Positions 1 to 6,407 are shown, counted from the first letter of the stretch. The stretch is DNA of 6,662 bases from Bacteriovoracaceae bacterium UBA1018 (GCA_002291495.1 DBAE01000068.1:2586-9247), one strand, 5' to 3'. Numbers and translations: made by a program. The notes: generated from the sequence alone by a model not told the origin.

Positions 1-639
1 ACTAAGGCAGGAATCGAAGGATACGAAATTGCGGGTAAGACTGGAACAGCCCAAACAGTTGATCCAAAAACTAAATCCTACTCAAAGACGCGATATATTT
101 CGTCCTTTATTGGATTTGCATTAGATGTGGAACCAAAACTGGTGATCTTTACAGCTCTGGATGATCCTCGTGGAATTTATTACGCTTCAGAAACCGCAGT
201 TCCATTATTTAGATCGGTGATGAATGCAGTTGCGACTCGCTTCAGTATGCCGAGCAAATCGACTCGTGGGCCCGAACTCGCAAATCTTATGCTTGAAGAA
301 GCTAAGAAAGCCAAACCATCACCTCAGGAAAAAGCAAGAGTCATTGCCGAACAGTCTCGCGTTGCGGCAAAAGATCAAATCAAGTCTTCAAGTGCCTCTG
401 CTATGACTGTTTCTTTGGCTAAGGTGAGTGGAACCACAAGTTCAGAAGAGGCCATTAAAGGGCCGTGGAAAATGCCTTCTCTCAAAGGTCTTACGGTTCG
501 CGAGGTACTACGTGATCTGAAGGGTCATAAGTATCAGATCTCTATCTCCGGCTCCGGTATCGTCAACTCCCAGTCTCCTGAAGAAGGCCGTGTTTTTATT
601 GAAGGTAGTCATGTGAGACTGCAGCTAGTTGAACCTTAA
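1..639 (+). CDS. ftsI: Division-specific penicillin-binding protein FtsI (PBP3), C-terminal part with PASTA domain; 5' end outside window
   Basis: The open frame enters from base 1 and stops at TAA 637-639, leaving 212 codons of a longer protein. The first visible stretch contains GKTGTAQ (codons 12-18), the KTG box of the beta-lactam-binding transpeptidase fold, followed by SSFIGFA and a strand-helix ending typical of class B PBPs. The SxxK and SxN motifs must lie upstream. Codons about 84-155 form an Ala/Lys/Ser-rich linker of low complexity. Codons about 156-212 are a PASTA domain, opening with WKMPSLKGLT and carrying the hallmark GSGIV..Q.P (codons 184-193). FtsI is a periplasmic, membrane-anchored transpeptidase that cross-links septal peptidoglycan with FtsW. 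PASTA-tailed division PBPs are known in Gram-positives and in deltaproteobacterial-type lineages. The nearby murE, mraY and murD support the assignment. A non-division PASTA PBP such as a SpoVD type is the main alternative, and unlikely in a DAP-type diderm. An internal GTG at 127 is not a real start. Confidence 0.9.
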   Translation, partial: TKAGIEGYEIAGKTGTAQTVDPKTKSYSKTRYISSFIGFALDVEPKLVIFTALDDPRGIYYASETAVPLFRSVMNAVATRFSMPSKSTRGPELANLMLEEAKKAKPSPQEKARVIAEQSRVAAKDQIKSSSASAMTVSLAKVSGTTSSEEAIKGPWKMPSLKGLTVREVLRDLKGHKYQISISGSGIVNSQSPEEGRVFIEGSHVRLQLVEP

Positions 640-676
640 ATTTATAAATATCCAAAATTTATGAACATGATGTCTT

Positions 677-704
677 GTCTTATTTAAGACTAGGTCATGA
701 CCTA
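677..704. promoter_or_regulatory. Two abutting inverted repeats upstream of the first secreted-protein gene
   Basis: Within the 88-base gap between ftsI and the next gene, 677-690 reads GTCTTA-TT-TAAGAC (6-base arms). It is followed directly by 691-704, TAGGTCATGACCTA, a perfect 14-base palindrome. Neither is followed by a T-run, so a terminator is not supported. The position 24-51 bases ahead of the ATG at 728 fits an operator or activator site. No convincing -35/-10 pair was found in the gap. TATAAA at 643-648 resembles a -10 box but lacks a partner at the right spacing. Function is inferred from symmetry and position only. Confidence 0.35.
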
Positions 705-727
705 CTTTCATGCTAGGGAAGGGCACT

Positions 728-1381
728 ATGAAAAAAGCTCTTTCATGGGTTATCTTAGTATTTTTGGGAGTTCTGAGCTCCGTCGCATCAAGCTTTGCGG
801 TAGAACAACCTCGCGTGTATGTCTACACTCTGAATTTCCGTAACGTATTCATAGATAACGAAAATCTTTACGAATTTAACATTCCCAGCATGATGGCGGC
901 AAAGGCTTTGAAATCTACCCAGCTAGGTAGCTGCATTGACTTACGTATCGGGGGGTCAGGCATCGAAGGAAATTTGATGCGTGGATCGGTCGAGATCGTA
1001 ATGAACTCTAAGATGAAAGAAGAAACCCGCGATCATCTGCTTAGTGCTATTTGCGTAGGATCTGGACCTGAGTGTGATTCGAGCCTTTCTGAAAAGGAGT
1101 TTCTGCTTCGAAAACTCAGAATAAGTGCCTATGTCGAGAAAGGTACATTTTTTAAAGGAAAGCCTACACGATACTCGCTCAAGGGTAAGGGTATGATCCC
1201 CCAATTTTCTGCTGCATGCGATACGGGAAGGCACAGTGATTCTTGGAATAATACGGCGAGCACAGATGCGGCTCAAGCGTATCTAAGAGATCTAGGTATT
1301 GAACTTGAAAAAGTACGCACGCTTGAGCTTGTGCGTAAAAACGGCGACTCAGTATATACTTTTGGATTTCCAAGCCGTTAA
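728..1381 (+). CDS. Hypothetical Sec-exported protein, 217 aa, unknown function
   Basis: I do not recognise a family. The start at ATG 728 is preferred over the in-frame ATG 710 because AGGGAAGGG (715-723) sits 4 bases ahead of 728 and because the protein then opens with a classic signal peptide: M-K-K, a hydrophobic core over residues 4-20, and a likely signal peptidase I site after SSFA (24/25). The mature part of about 193 residues is mixed in composition, with four cysteines (C69, C109, C116, C154) that could form two disulfides in the periplasm. No lipobox, second membrane segment or catalytic motif is visible. C109 and C116 lie in a small loop rich in Gly, Ser and Asp. It sits between ftsI and murE, 88 bases after ftsI and 128 bases before another secreted-protein gene, on the same strand. 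A role linked to the envelope is possible from context but not shown by the sequence. The gene call is firm; the function is unknown. Confidence 0.85.
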   Translation: MKKALSWVILVFLGVLSSVASSFAVEQPRVYVYTLNFRNVFIDNENLYEFNIPSMMAAKALKSTQLGSCIDLRIGGSGIEGNLMRGSVEIVMNSKMKEETRDHLLSAICVGSGPECDSSLSEKEFLLRKLRISAYVEKGTFFKGKPTRYSLKGKGMIPQFSAACDTGRHSDSWNNTASTDAAQAYLRDLGIELEKVRTLELVRKNGDSVYTFGFPSR

Positions 1382-1383
1382 AG

Positions 1384-1405
1384 CTGTTTGTAATTTATAC
1401 AACAG
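1384..1405. promoter_or_regulatory. Inverted repeat CTGTT-N12-AACAG, possible activator site or weak hairpin
   Basis: It starts just after the stop at 1379-1381. CTGTT (1384-1388) pairs with AACAG (1401-1405), and the inner GTA/TAC (1390-1392, 1398-1400) can add three pairs around a bulged T. No T-tract follows, so it is a poor intrinsic terminator. It lies about 93-114 bases upstream of the start point predicted from the sigma-54-like element at 1472-1487, a usual distance for bacterial enhancer-binding protein sites. That role is inference. Confidence 0.3.
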
Positions 1406-1471
1406 TCTAAGATTAAGACACTTTAGGCGAAAATTATTCAATTATTACAGTGTAGTAGGCCTTAATTCCCA

Positions 1472-1487
1472 TGGCATATGCGTTGCT
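1472..1487 (+). promoter_or_regulatory. Candidate sigma-54 (RpoN) -24/-12 promoter
   Basis: TGGCAT-N5-TTGCT matches the sigma-54 consensus TGGCAC-N5-TTGCW at every position except the last C of the -24 box. The GG (1473-1474) and GC (1485-1486) are separated by exactly 10 bases, the invariant spacing. The predicted start point is near 1498, only about 12 bases before the ATG at 1510, so the Shine-Dalgarno at 1499-1504 would sit at the very 5' end of the transcript. The site is in the only gap longer than 100 bases in the window and points at the downstream gene. No sigma-70 promoter competes convincingly. Sigma-54 promoters need an AAA+ activator, which is not encoded here. Confidence 0.5.
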
Positions 1488-1509
1488 CTATTTATTGTAG
1501 GGAGCGGAT

Positions 1510-2250
1510 ATGGGGATTAAATCAAAAATTTCGTTGATTTGTATGGTCTTATTTCAGGTGGCTAGCAATCAGGCTTTAGCCGGAGATCCAGAAGTCCAAC
1601 AAGTCGAAAGAGATCTTTCTAATTTGGTGAATAGGTCAAAAACCGTATGTGAGTTGAGCGCGTTTCAAAGCGCTGCTAATTCGCTGGGATTTATCGCCGA
1701 ATTTATTGCTCCCCCTATTCAACGAATCTATGACGAAAATTACGCGCCTGAAATTGCAGAAAATGAACGCAGACTAGCCCGTCGCGAGGGACTTGATGTC
1801 CCGCAAAAGAATCGAGCAATTAGTAAAGACATCTTAGGGAGTGGACCAGAAACAATTAGTCGTGCAATGGGGCGTACCAAAGATATCGTGTTAGATGGAA
1901 AGATCTCCGAAAAAGTTCGAAGTTATGTTTCTTCTGACGGAAAATCTATCAATCGTGACGCAATCGGTGCCACGGTTAAGAATGTCTTGAAATCCGGGGT
2001 GACTAGGACTCGTGCCTTAGCTTATTTAAACCGTGCTAAAAATCCGCAGTGCTATCAACTCATGTCGGATATCATCAAGCTGAGCGATCAACTGGATCCT
2101 TCTGTTGCAAAGATCTATTTAGACCGCCTCGGTAAAGACTACGATCCACAGGCAATTGTGAGTTCCGTTCAAAAACCAGCATCTCGAGCACCAGCAGTTG
2201 TTTATCCAGGGTCGACGAGCAAGGGTGAGTCAAAGGCTGGCTCACTCTAA
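1510..2250 (+). CDS. Hypothetical Sec-exported, largely helical protein, 246 aa, unknown function
   Basis: I do not recognise a family. ATG 1510 is preceded by AGGGAG (1499-1504) at 5 bases, a strong ribosome-binding site. The N-terminus is a signal peptide: basic residues K4 and K6, a hydrophobic run over residues 7-18, and a signal peptidase I site after ALA (24/25). C11 lies inside the hydrophobic core and lacks a lipobox, so a lipoprotein is unlikely. The mature chain is charged and probably mostly alpha-helical. It has only two cysteines (C47 and C181), which could form one disulfide. The last 30 or so residues (about 211-246) are rich in Ser, Pro, Gly, Ala and Lys and look disordered. 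No enzymatic motif is visible. It follows a candidate sigma-54 promoter and precedes murE by 45 bases without a clear terminator, so read-through into the mur genes is possible. Periplasmic or secreted location is supported; function is not. Confidence 0.85.
   Translation: MGIKSKISLICMVLFQVASNQALAGDPEVQQVERDLSNLVNRSKTVCELSAFQSAANSLGFIAEFIAPPIQRIYDENYAPEIAENERRLARREGLDVPQKNRAISKDILGSGPETISRAMGRTKDIVLDGKISEKVRSYVSSDGKSINRDAIGATVKNVLKSGVTRTRALAYLNRAKNPQCYQLMSDIIKLSDQLDPSVAKIYLDRLGKDYDPQAIVSSVQKPASRAPAVVYPGSTSKGESKAGSL
2225..2245 (+). other. Hairpin across the 3' end of the second secreted-protein gene
   Basis: GTGAGTC (2225-2231) can pair with GGCTCAC (2239-2245), giving seven pairs including one G-U and a 7-base loop, just before the stop at 2248-2250. 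The following bases are TCTAAAATCCCC, without a T-tract, so it does not qualify as an intrinsic terminator. It might slow polymerase or protect an mRNA end. The low-complexity coding tail could also produce it by chance. Confidence 0.25.
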
Positions 2251-2295
2251 AATCCCCTGACAAATTTTCGAGAGTTATGTCATCCTTCGGGATAA

Positions 2296-3804
2296 ATGAA
2301 GGCGCTACGATCTCCTAGTTTGTCCGAGTTAGTAAGCTCGCTCCCGCAGGGGTTGGTTCTTAATCCGTTAAAGCCAATTGAATCGGTGACAACGGTGACT
2401 CAGATCACCTCAGACTCCCGACAAGTTAAACCAGGGACACTATTTGTCGCTACAAAAGGGGTGAGCTCAGACGGCCATGACTTTATCGACAAAGCTATTT
2501 CCCTGGGCGCTATAGCAGTAATCGGTGAGCACTCAAGCAAAGCGGCACTGAATTCAAGAACTCCATTCATTCAGGTTTCGGATTCCAAAGAAGCATTAGG
2601 AATCTTAGCTTCTGCTTTTCATGATCATCCCTCGCGCAGCATGCTCCTGATTGGAGTGACTGGAACGAGCGGAAAAACTACAACTACTTATATTATCGAA
2701 TCGATCCTCAAGTCAGCAGGTCATAAGGTCGGTCTCATCGGAACTGTCCAGTTCAGGATTGCAAATAAAGTTTTGCCATCAACTCACACTACTCCTGGCG
2801 CAGTCGAGTTGCAGGAACTATTGGGTCAGATGCGTGATGAAGGTTGCACTGCAGTAGTCATGGAAGTTTCTTCGCATGCACTCAAGCAAAAGAGGACGGC
2901 GGGACTCTGCTTTGACGGAATGGTTTTCACCAATCTCACACCTGAACATCTCGACTATCATCCGGATATGGAAGATTACTTCCAATCCAAAGCAATCCTA
3001 TTCAAAGACCTGGCAAAGTTTGCATCCGAGCGCGGCAAAAGTCCGGTTGCTTCGATTAACCAAGAAGATCCTTTCGGTGCTCGACTCCTTATGGACCTTC
3101 AAGGTTCCAAAAATCTTAAGACCATCCGGGGTTTTAGTGTCCCCAAAGAGATTTCTATCGGGCTTGATGGGATTTCGGGTACGATCGGATCAATCCAATT
3201 TAATTCACGATTAACAAGTCGATTCAATGCGTCGAACCTTTCGGCTGCAATCCATTTGGCGGTGGCTTTGAAGATCGAACCTCAACTGATCCGGGAAGGG
3301 GTTGAATCTTTGGGAACGGTTCCAGGTCGACTTGAGAGTGTTCCCAATGCTCACGGTCGAAGGGTGTTGGTAGATTATGCTCACAAACCCGATGCACTTG
3401 AAAAAGTTCTCTTGAACCTCAAACAGATCAAAGGCCCTCATCGTTTGATCACTGTCTTTGGATGTGGGGGGGATCGGGATCGATCGAAGCGACCGGTAAT
3501 GGGTAAGCTAGCGGCCGAGCACTCCGACTTGGTTTGGGTGACGTCTGATAACCCGCGGACCGAAAATCCGCAGCAGATCGTGGACGAGATCGTAAAAGGA
3601 ATGAGGCAGTTTTCAAACTTTCATGTCGAAACTGACCGTAAAAAAGCTATTTTTGAAGCAATTCGTGAATCGCAGGCAGGGGATATCGTCCTCATTGCAG
3701 GCAAGGGGCATGAGGACTATCAGATCATTGGTACGACCAAAGTTCACTTCGATGACCGAGAAATTGCAAAAGAAGCTTTGCAAATTCTTGACACCGCTTT
3801 TTAA
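2296..3804 (+). CDS. murE: UDP-N-acetylmuramoyl-L-alanyl-D-glutamate--2,6-diaminopimelate ligase (MurE)
   Basis: This cytoplasmic Mur ligase uses ATP to add meso-diaminopimelate to UDP-MurNAc-Ala-Glu. The 502 residues match the usual length. Seen in order: SDSR (39-42) in the UDP-binding N-terminal domain; the ATP loop GVTGTSGKTTT (120-130, K127), with Ser where most members have Asn; STHTTPGA (162-169), for muropeptide binding; MEVSSHAL (189-196); NLTPEHLDYH (213-222); and K232 in SKAILF, in the position of the carbamylated lysine. The C-terminal domain has GCGGDRDRSKRP (389-400), DNPR (418-421), the mark of DAP rather than lysine enzymes, and GKGHEDYQ (469-476). The start is bounded by an in-frame TAA at 2293-2295. 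The upstream GGGA (2289-2292) is a weak, very close ribosome site, so initiation signals are poor. mraY follows after 19 bases, and no murF lies between them, which is unusual. The assignment is secure. Confidence 0.97.
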   Translation: MKALRSPSLSELVSSLPQGLVLNPLKPIESVTTVTQITSDSRQVKPGTLFVATKGVSSDGHDFIDKAISLGAIAVIGEHSSKAALNSRTPFIQVSDSKEALGILASAFHDHPSRSMLLIGVTGTSGKTTTTYIIESILKSAGHKVGLIGTVQFRIANKVLPSTHTTPGAVELQELLGQMRDEGCTAVVMEVSSHALKQKRTAGLCFDGMVFTNLTPEHLDYHPDMEDYFQSKAILFKDLAKFASERGKSPVASINQEDPFGARLLMDLQGSKNLKTIRGFSVPKEISIGLDGISGTIGSIQFNSRLTSRFNASNLSAAIHLAVALKIEPQLIREGVESLGTVPGRLESVPNAHGRRVLVDYAHKPDALEKVLLNLKQIKGPHRLITVFGCGGDRDRSKRPVMGKLAAEHSDLVWVTSDNPRTENPQQIVDEIVKGMRQFSNFHVETDRKKAIFEAIRESQAGDIVLIAGKGHEDYQIIGTTKVHFDDREIAKEALQILDTAF

Positions 3805-3823
3805 AACTCTGTAGCATCTCGTC

Positions 3824-4897
3824 ATGCTCTATTACTTGCTCTATCCATTGCACACGGATTATTCGTTCCTGAACGTATTCAAATACATCACCTTTAGGAC
3901 CTTCGGAGCGAGTATTACGAGCGTCCTTCTCTCGATGTTAATCGGACCAGCATTCATCCGGTTCTTGCAGCGAAAGCAAATGGGGCAAGTGGTACGAGAT
4001 GACGGACCCCAAAGTCACCTTTCAAAGAAGGGTACTCCGACCATGGGTGGCGGACTGATTCTTTTAGCGATAACAGCTTCGACACTTCTTTGGGCAGATC
4101 TGAGCAATCAGTTTACATGGATCGCGTTACTGACAACTCTGGGTTGTGGAGTTCTCGGGTACATCGACGATTACAAAAAAGTGGTTCAAAAAAATCCGAA
4201 GGGCCTATCAGGCCGACAGAAACTAGTAGGCCAAACCCTGATTTCATTGGTTGCTGCCTATTTTATCTATCGTGCAGGGGTTCCTCCGGTTTTGAACTTT
4301 CCATTCCTAAAAGACTTTAGTCTCAATCTTGGAATTCTTTTTATCCCGTTTGCAGTCTTTATTATTGTTGGATCCTCTAACGCTGTAAATCTGACTGATG
4401 GATTAGACGGGCTAGCAGTTGGTCCGACAATCACCACATCCGTGACTTTTCTCATTTTAGCTTATTGCGCAGGCCACCTTAAGATTGCCGAATACCTCCA
4501 AATCCCACATATCCCGGGAGCAGGCGAGTTAGCCGTCTTTATGGGGGCCGTTGGCGCGGCTTGTTTGGGTTTTTTATGGTTTAATACGTATCCTGCACAG
4601 GTCTTTATGGGTGATGTGGGGTCTTTGGCCCTGGGCGCAGCGCTCTCTGTAGTGGCTGTGATTACAAAAAACGAGATACTTCTTGCACTCTGTGGCGGAA
4701 TTTTCGTATTGGAAGCTGTCTCCGTTATGGTGCAGGTAGCTTCGTTCAAGTTAACCGGAAAACGAGTTTTCAGAATGGCTCCGATTCATCATCACTTTGA
4801 GTTGAAGGGATGGGCGGAACCAAAGGTTATTGTAAGATTTTGGATCATTTCGATCCTTTTGGCATTAGTGACACTTTCAACATTGAAGTTGCGCTAA
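3824..4897 (+). CDS. mraY: Phospho-N-acetylmuramoyl-pentapeptide-transferase (MraY)
   Basis: This integral inner-membrane enzyme moves phospho-MurNAc-pentapeptide from UDP to undecaprenyl phosphate, making lipid I. The 357 residues fit the family, and the start MLYYLLYPL is typical. About ten hydrophobic segments are visible. Diagnostic motifs in order: KKGTPTMGG (68-76); the Asp pair in GYIDDYKK (D115, D116), which coordinates magnesium; [10 protein letters not shown] (124-133); [13 protein letters not shown] (186-198, with D192 and D195); [11 protein letters not shown] (261-271, with the catalytic-site D264); and [12 protein letters not shown] (319-330), the histidine loop that sets MraY apart from WecA-like relatives. 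All expected active-site residues are present. No clear Shine-Dalgarno precedes ATG 3824. With murE ending only 19 bases upstream, translation may depend on coupling to murE; that is inference. murD follows after 50 bases. The assignment is secure. Confidence 0.97.
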   Translation: MLYYLLYPLHTDYSFLNVFKYITFRTFGASITSVLLSMLIGPAFIRFLQRKQMGQVVRDDGPQSHLSKKGTPTMGGGLILLAITASTLLWADLSNQFTWIALLTTLGCGVLGYIDDYKKVVQKNPKGLSGRQKLVGQTLISLVAAYFIYRAGVPPVLNFPFLKDFSLNLGILFIPFAVFIIVGSSNAVNLTDGLDGLAVGPTITTSVTFLILAYCAGHLKIAEYLQIPHIPGAGELAVFMGAVGAACLGFLWFNTYPAQVFMGDVGSLALGAALSVVAVITKNEILLALCGGIFVLEAVSVMVQVASFKLTGKRVFRMAPIHHHFELKGWAEPKVIVRFWIISILLALVTLSTLKLR

Positions 4898-4947
4898 GAA
4901 TTACCGTAGTAACTGCATGAGCAGGGTGGGTTGGGGAATTTTTTGAT

Positions 4948-6330
4948 ATGAGTAAATACAAGGGTAAGAAGGTTTTAATCGTAGGTTTTGGGCTCTCAGG
5001 TGCTGCAGTAGCTCGATACATGGCAAAGCAAGGTGCAAAAGTCACCGTGACTGACATGAAACAAAAGACTGATCTTACCGAATCAGTTAACGCCTGCGCT
5101 GAGCTTAAGATCGAGTATGAGCTAGGCGGACATAATGAAAAAACTTTCACCTCGGCCGAACTGATCGTCGTCAGCCCTGGCATTCCACCTAACTTAAAAC
5201 CTCTTCAACTTGCTCGCGAAGCTAATATCCCAATTTCATGTGAAATCGATCTCGCAGCGGCGGCTCTTAAGGAACCGCTCATAGCAGTGACAGGCACTAA
5301 TGGAAAAACCACAACCACCACTTTAATTGGTGAAATGTTCAAGGCAGATGAGAAGCCTTGTTATGTGGGTGGAAATATTGGCAAGCCACTTCTCGACTAT
5401 GTAACCGAAGCGCAAAAAGCTGATGTTGTTTGTGCTGAGCTCTCGAGTTTTCAAATCGATCTTTGTCAACGAGTTGTGCCAGCTGTGGCCGTGTTTACTA
5501 ACCTCGAAGAAGACCATTTAGATCGCTATCCTGATATGGTGGCCTATACCGAGTCGAAGAAACGACTTCTCAAGGCTTGTGATAAAAACAGTTACGTTGT
5601 TCTCAATTTCGACAATCCCAATATCGCTAAGTTTGCCCAAGAGAATCAGGGTAAGCTCATCTGGTTTACAAAGCGAAACCCAATGGAGATTGGCGGCGAA
5701 TTTGCAGAAAACTTTTTCGGCTGTTATTACAGTGCCGCAAAAAAACAAGTGATCGCTAAGGTTACTGGTAAAGAAGAAGTTTACGACGTTTCCCAACTCA
5801 GAATATTCGGTGATCATAACAAAGAAAATTTGATGGCAGCCATTTGTGCAGCAAGAGTCATGGGTGTGAGCCCAAAGGCAATTCAAAGCGTGATCAATAC
5901 ATTTAAAGGTGTTGCCCATCGCTTGGAGTTCGTGCGCAGAAAAGATGGAGTCTATTTCTTTAATGACTCCAAAGGCACCAATGTCATGAGTGTTCAGAAG
6001 AGTCTTGCAGCGTTTAGCTCCAATCCAATTATTTTGATTGCAGGTGGTAAAGACAAGAACATGGACTTTACTCCGCTTGTGTCTCTTGTTCAGCAACGCT
6101 GTAAAATTTTGATTCTCTTAGGCGAAGCTAAAGAAAAAATTAATCGTGCTATTGGGGATTTTGCAGAGACCTACCTCGTAGGTACTTTCGAAGAAGGAAT
6201 CTTGCTAGCATATCAAAAGTCTCGTAGTGGAGACATCATCCTCTTATCTCCAGGTTGCGCAAGCTACGATATGTTTCGCAATTACGAAGAACGAGGCGAT
6301 TATTTCAAAAAATTAGTGAATCAGCTCTAA
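4948..6330 (+). CDS. murD: UDP-N-acetylmuramoyl-L-alanine--D-glutamate ligase (MurD)
   Basis: This cytoplasmic Mur ligase adds D-glutamate to UDP-MurNAc-L-Ala, the step before MurE. The 460 residues are within the normal range. The N-terminal Rossmann-like domain shows VGFGLSG (12-18) and VVSPGIP (74-80). The central ATPase domain has AVTGTNGKTTTT (113-124, K120), GGNIGKP (131-137), ELSSFQ (164-169), and NLEEDHLDRY (185-194) followed by K204 in ESKKRL, in the position of the carbamylated lysine. FGDHNKENLMAA (287-298) and HRLE (324-327) follow. The C-terminal domain shows NDSKGTN (339-345), GGKDK (366-370) and LLSPGCASYDMFRNYEERG (432-450), which together separate MurD from MurC, MurE and MurF. 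ATG 4948 gives the standard N-terminus. The upstream GGGGAA (4933-4938) is a modest, rather distant ribosome site. The next gene is a regulator 81 bases on rather than ftsW. The assignment is secure. Confidence 0.97.
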   Translation: MSKYKGKKVLIVGFGLSGAAVARYMAKQGAKVTVTDMKQKTDLTESVNACAELKIEYELGGHNEKTFTSAELIVVSPGIPPNLKPLQLAREANIPISCEIDLAAAALKEPLIAVTGTNGKTTTTTLIGEMFKADEKPCYVGGNIGKPLLDYVTEAQKADVVCAELSSFQIDLCQRVVPAVAVFTNLEEDHLDRYPDMVAYTESKKRLLKACDKNSYVVLNFDNPNIAKFAQENQGKLIWFTKRNPMEIGGEFAENFFGCYYSAAKKQVIAKVTGKEEVYDVSQLRIFGDHNKENLMAAICAARVMGVSPKAIQSVINTFKGVAHRLEFVRRKDGVYFFNDSKGTNVMSVQKSLAAFSSNPIILIAGGKDKNMDFTPLVSLVQQRCKILILLGEAKEKINRAIGDFAETYLVGTFEEGILLAYQKSRSGDIILLSPGCASYDMFRNYEERGDYFKKLVNQL

Positions 6331-6337
6331 TTTTTCG

Positions 6338-6353
6338 ACTAATTTAGATTAGT
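6338..6353. promoter_or_regulatory. Inverted repeat ACTAAT-TTAG-ATTAGT between murD and the regulator gene
   Basis: A perfect dyad with 6-base arms and a 4-base centre starts 8 bases after the murD stop. The stem is A/T-rich and is followed by ACTCCTTT, not a T-run, so it would be a weak terminator at best. It lies 58 bases before the likely start of an XRE-type regulator. Such proteins often bind short dyads near their own promoters, so an autoregulatory operator is an alternative. The stretch that follows, 6361-6388, is almost pure A/T and may hold the promoter, but no clear -35/-10 pair could be assigned. Confidence 0.3.
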
Positions 6354-6402
6354 ACTCCTTTAGAAATACAAAAAATAAAAAATATTTACCTTATACGTCA
6401 CT

Positions 6403-6407
6403 GGAGG
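6403..6407 (+). promoter_or_regulatory. Shine-Dalgarno GGAGG that favours a TTG start for the regulator
   Basis: GGAGG lies 4 bases ahead of TTG 6412, which is in frame with the helix-turn-helix coding region. The next in-frame start, ATG 6448, has no purine-rich box before it. No other start codon is positioned to use this site. Confidence 0.5.

Noticed and set aside
710..727. ATG 710 as start of the first secreted-protein gene
   Set aside because: It lacks a Shine-Dalgarno and would place MLGKGT ahead of an otherwise ideal signal peptide. The AGGGAAGGG box serves ATG 728.
956..1276. 106-codon open frame on the - strand inside the first secreted-protein gene
   Set aside because: The + strand frame has a signal peptide and a strong ribosome site. 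The - strand frame is Arg/Ser-rich and has neither.
1299..1520. 73-codon + strand frame bridging the two secreted-protein genes
   Set aside because: It starts inside the first gene in another frame, has no ribosome site, runs across the regulatory gap and overlaps the start of the next gene.
1520..1545. Lipoprotein signal in the second secreted protein (C11)
   Set aside because: The residues before C11 (S-L-I) do not form a lipobox, and a normal signal peptidase I site (ALA, 22-24) follows.
2225..2245. Intrinsic terminator before murE
   Set aside because: The hairpin is real on paper but is followed by an A/C-rich stretch, not a T-tract.
2257..2281. Possible sigma-70 promoter ahead of murE (CTGACA with TATGTC)
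   Set aside because: The spacer would be 13 bases, too short, and no -10-like sequence occurs at 16-18 bases.
4462..4749. 95-codon open frame on the - strand inside mraY
   Set aside because: It is antisense to conserved MraY motifs. Its Ala/Thr/Pro-rich composition comes from the complement of hydrophobic codons.
5518..6096. 192-codon open frame on the - strand inside murD
   Set aside because: It lies wholly antisense to a well-conserved gene, has a Cys/His/Phe-rich composition unlike real proteins, and has no ribosome site. It is a shadow of murD.
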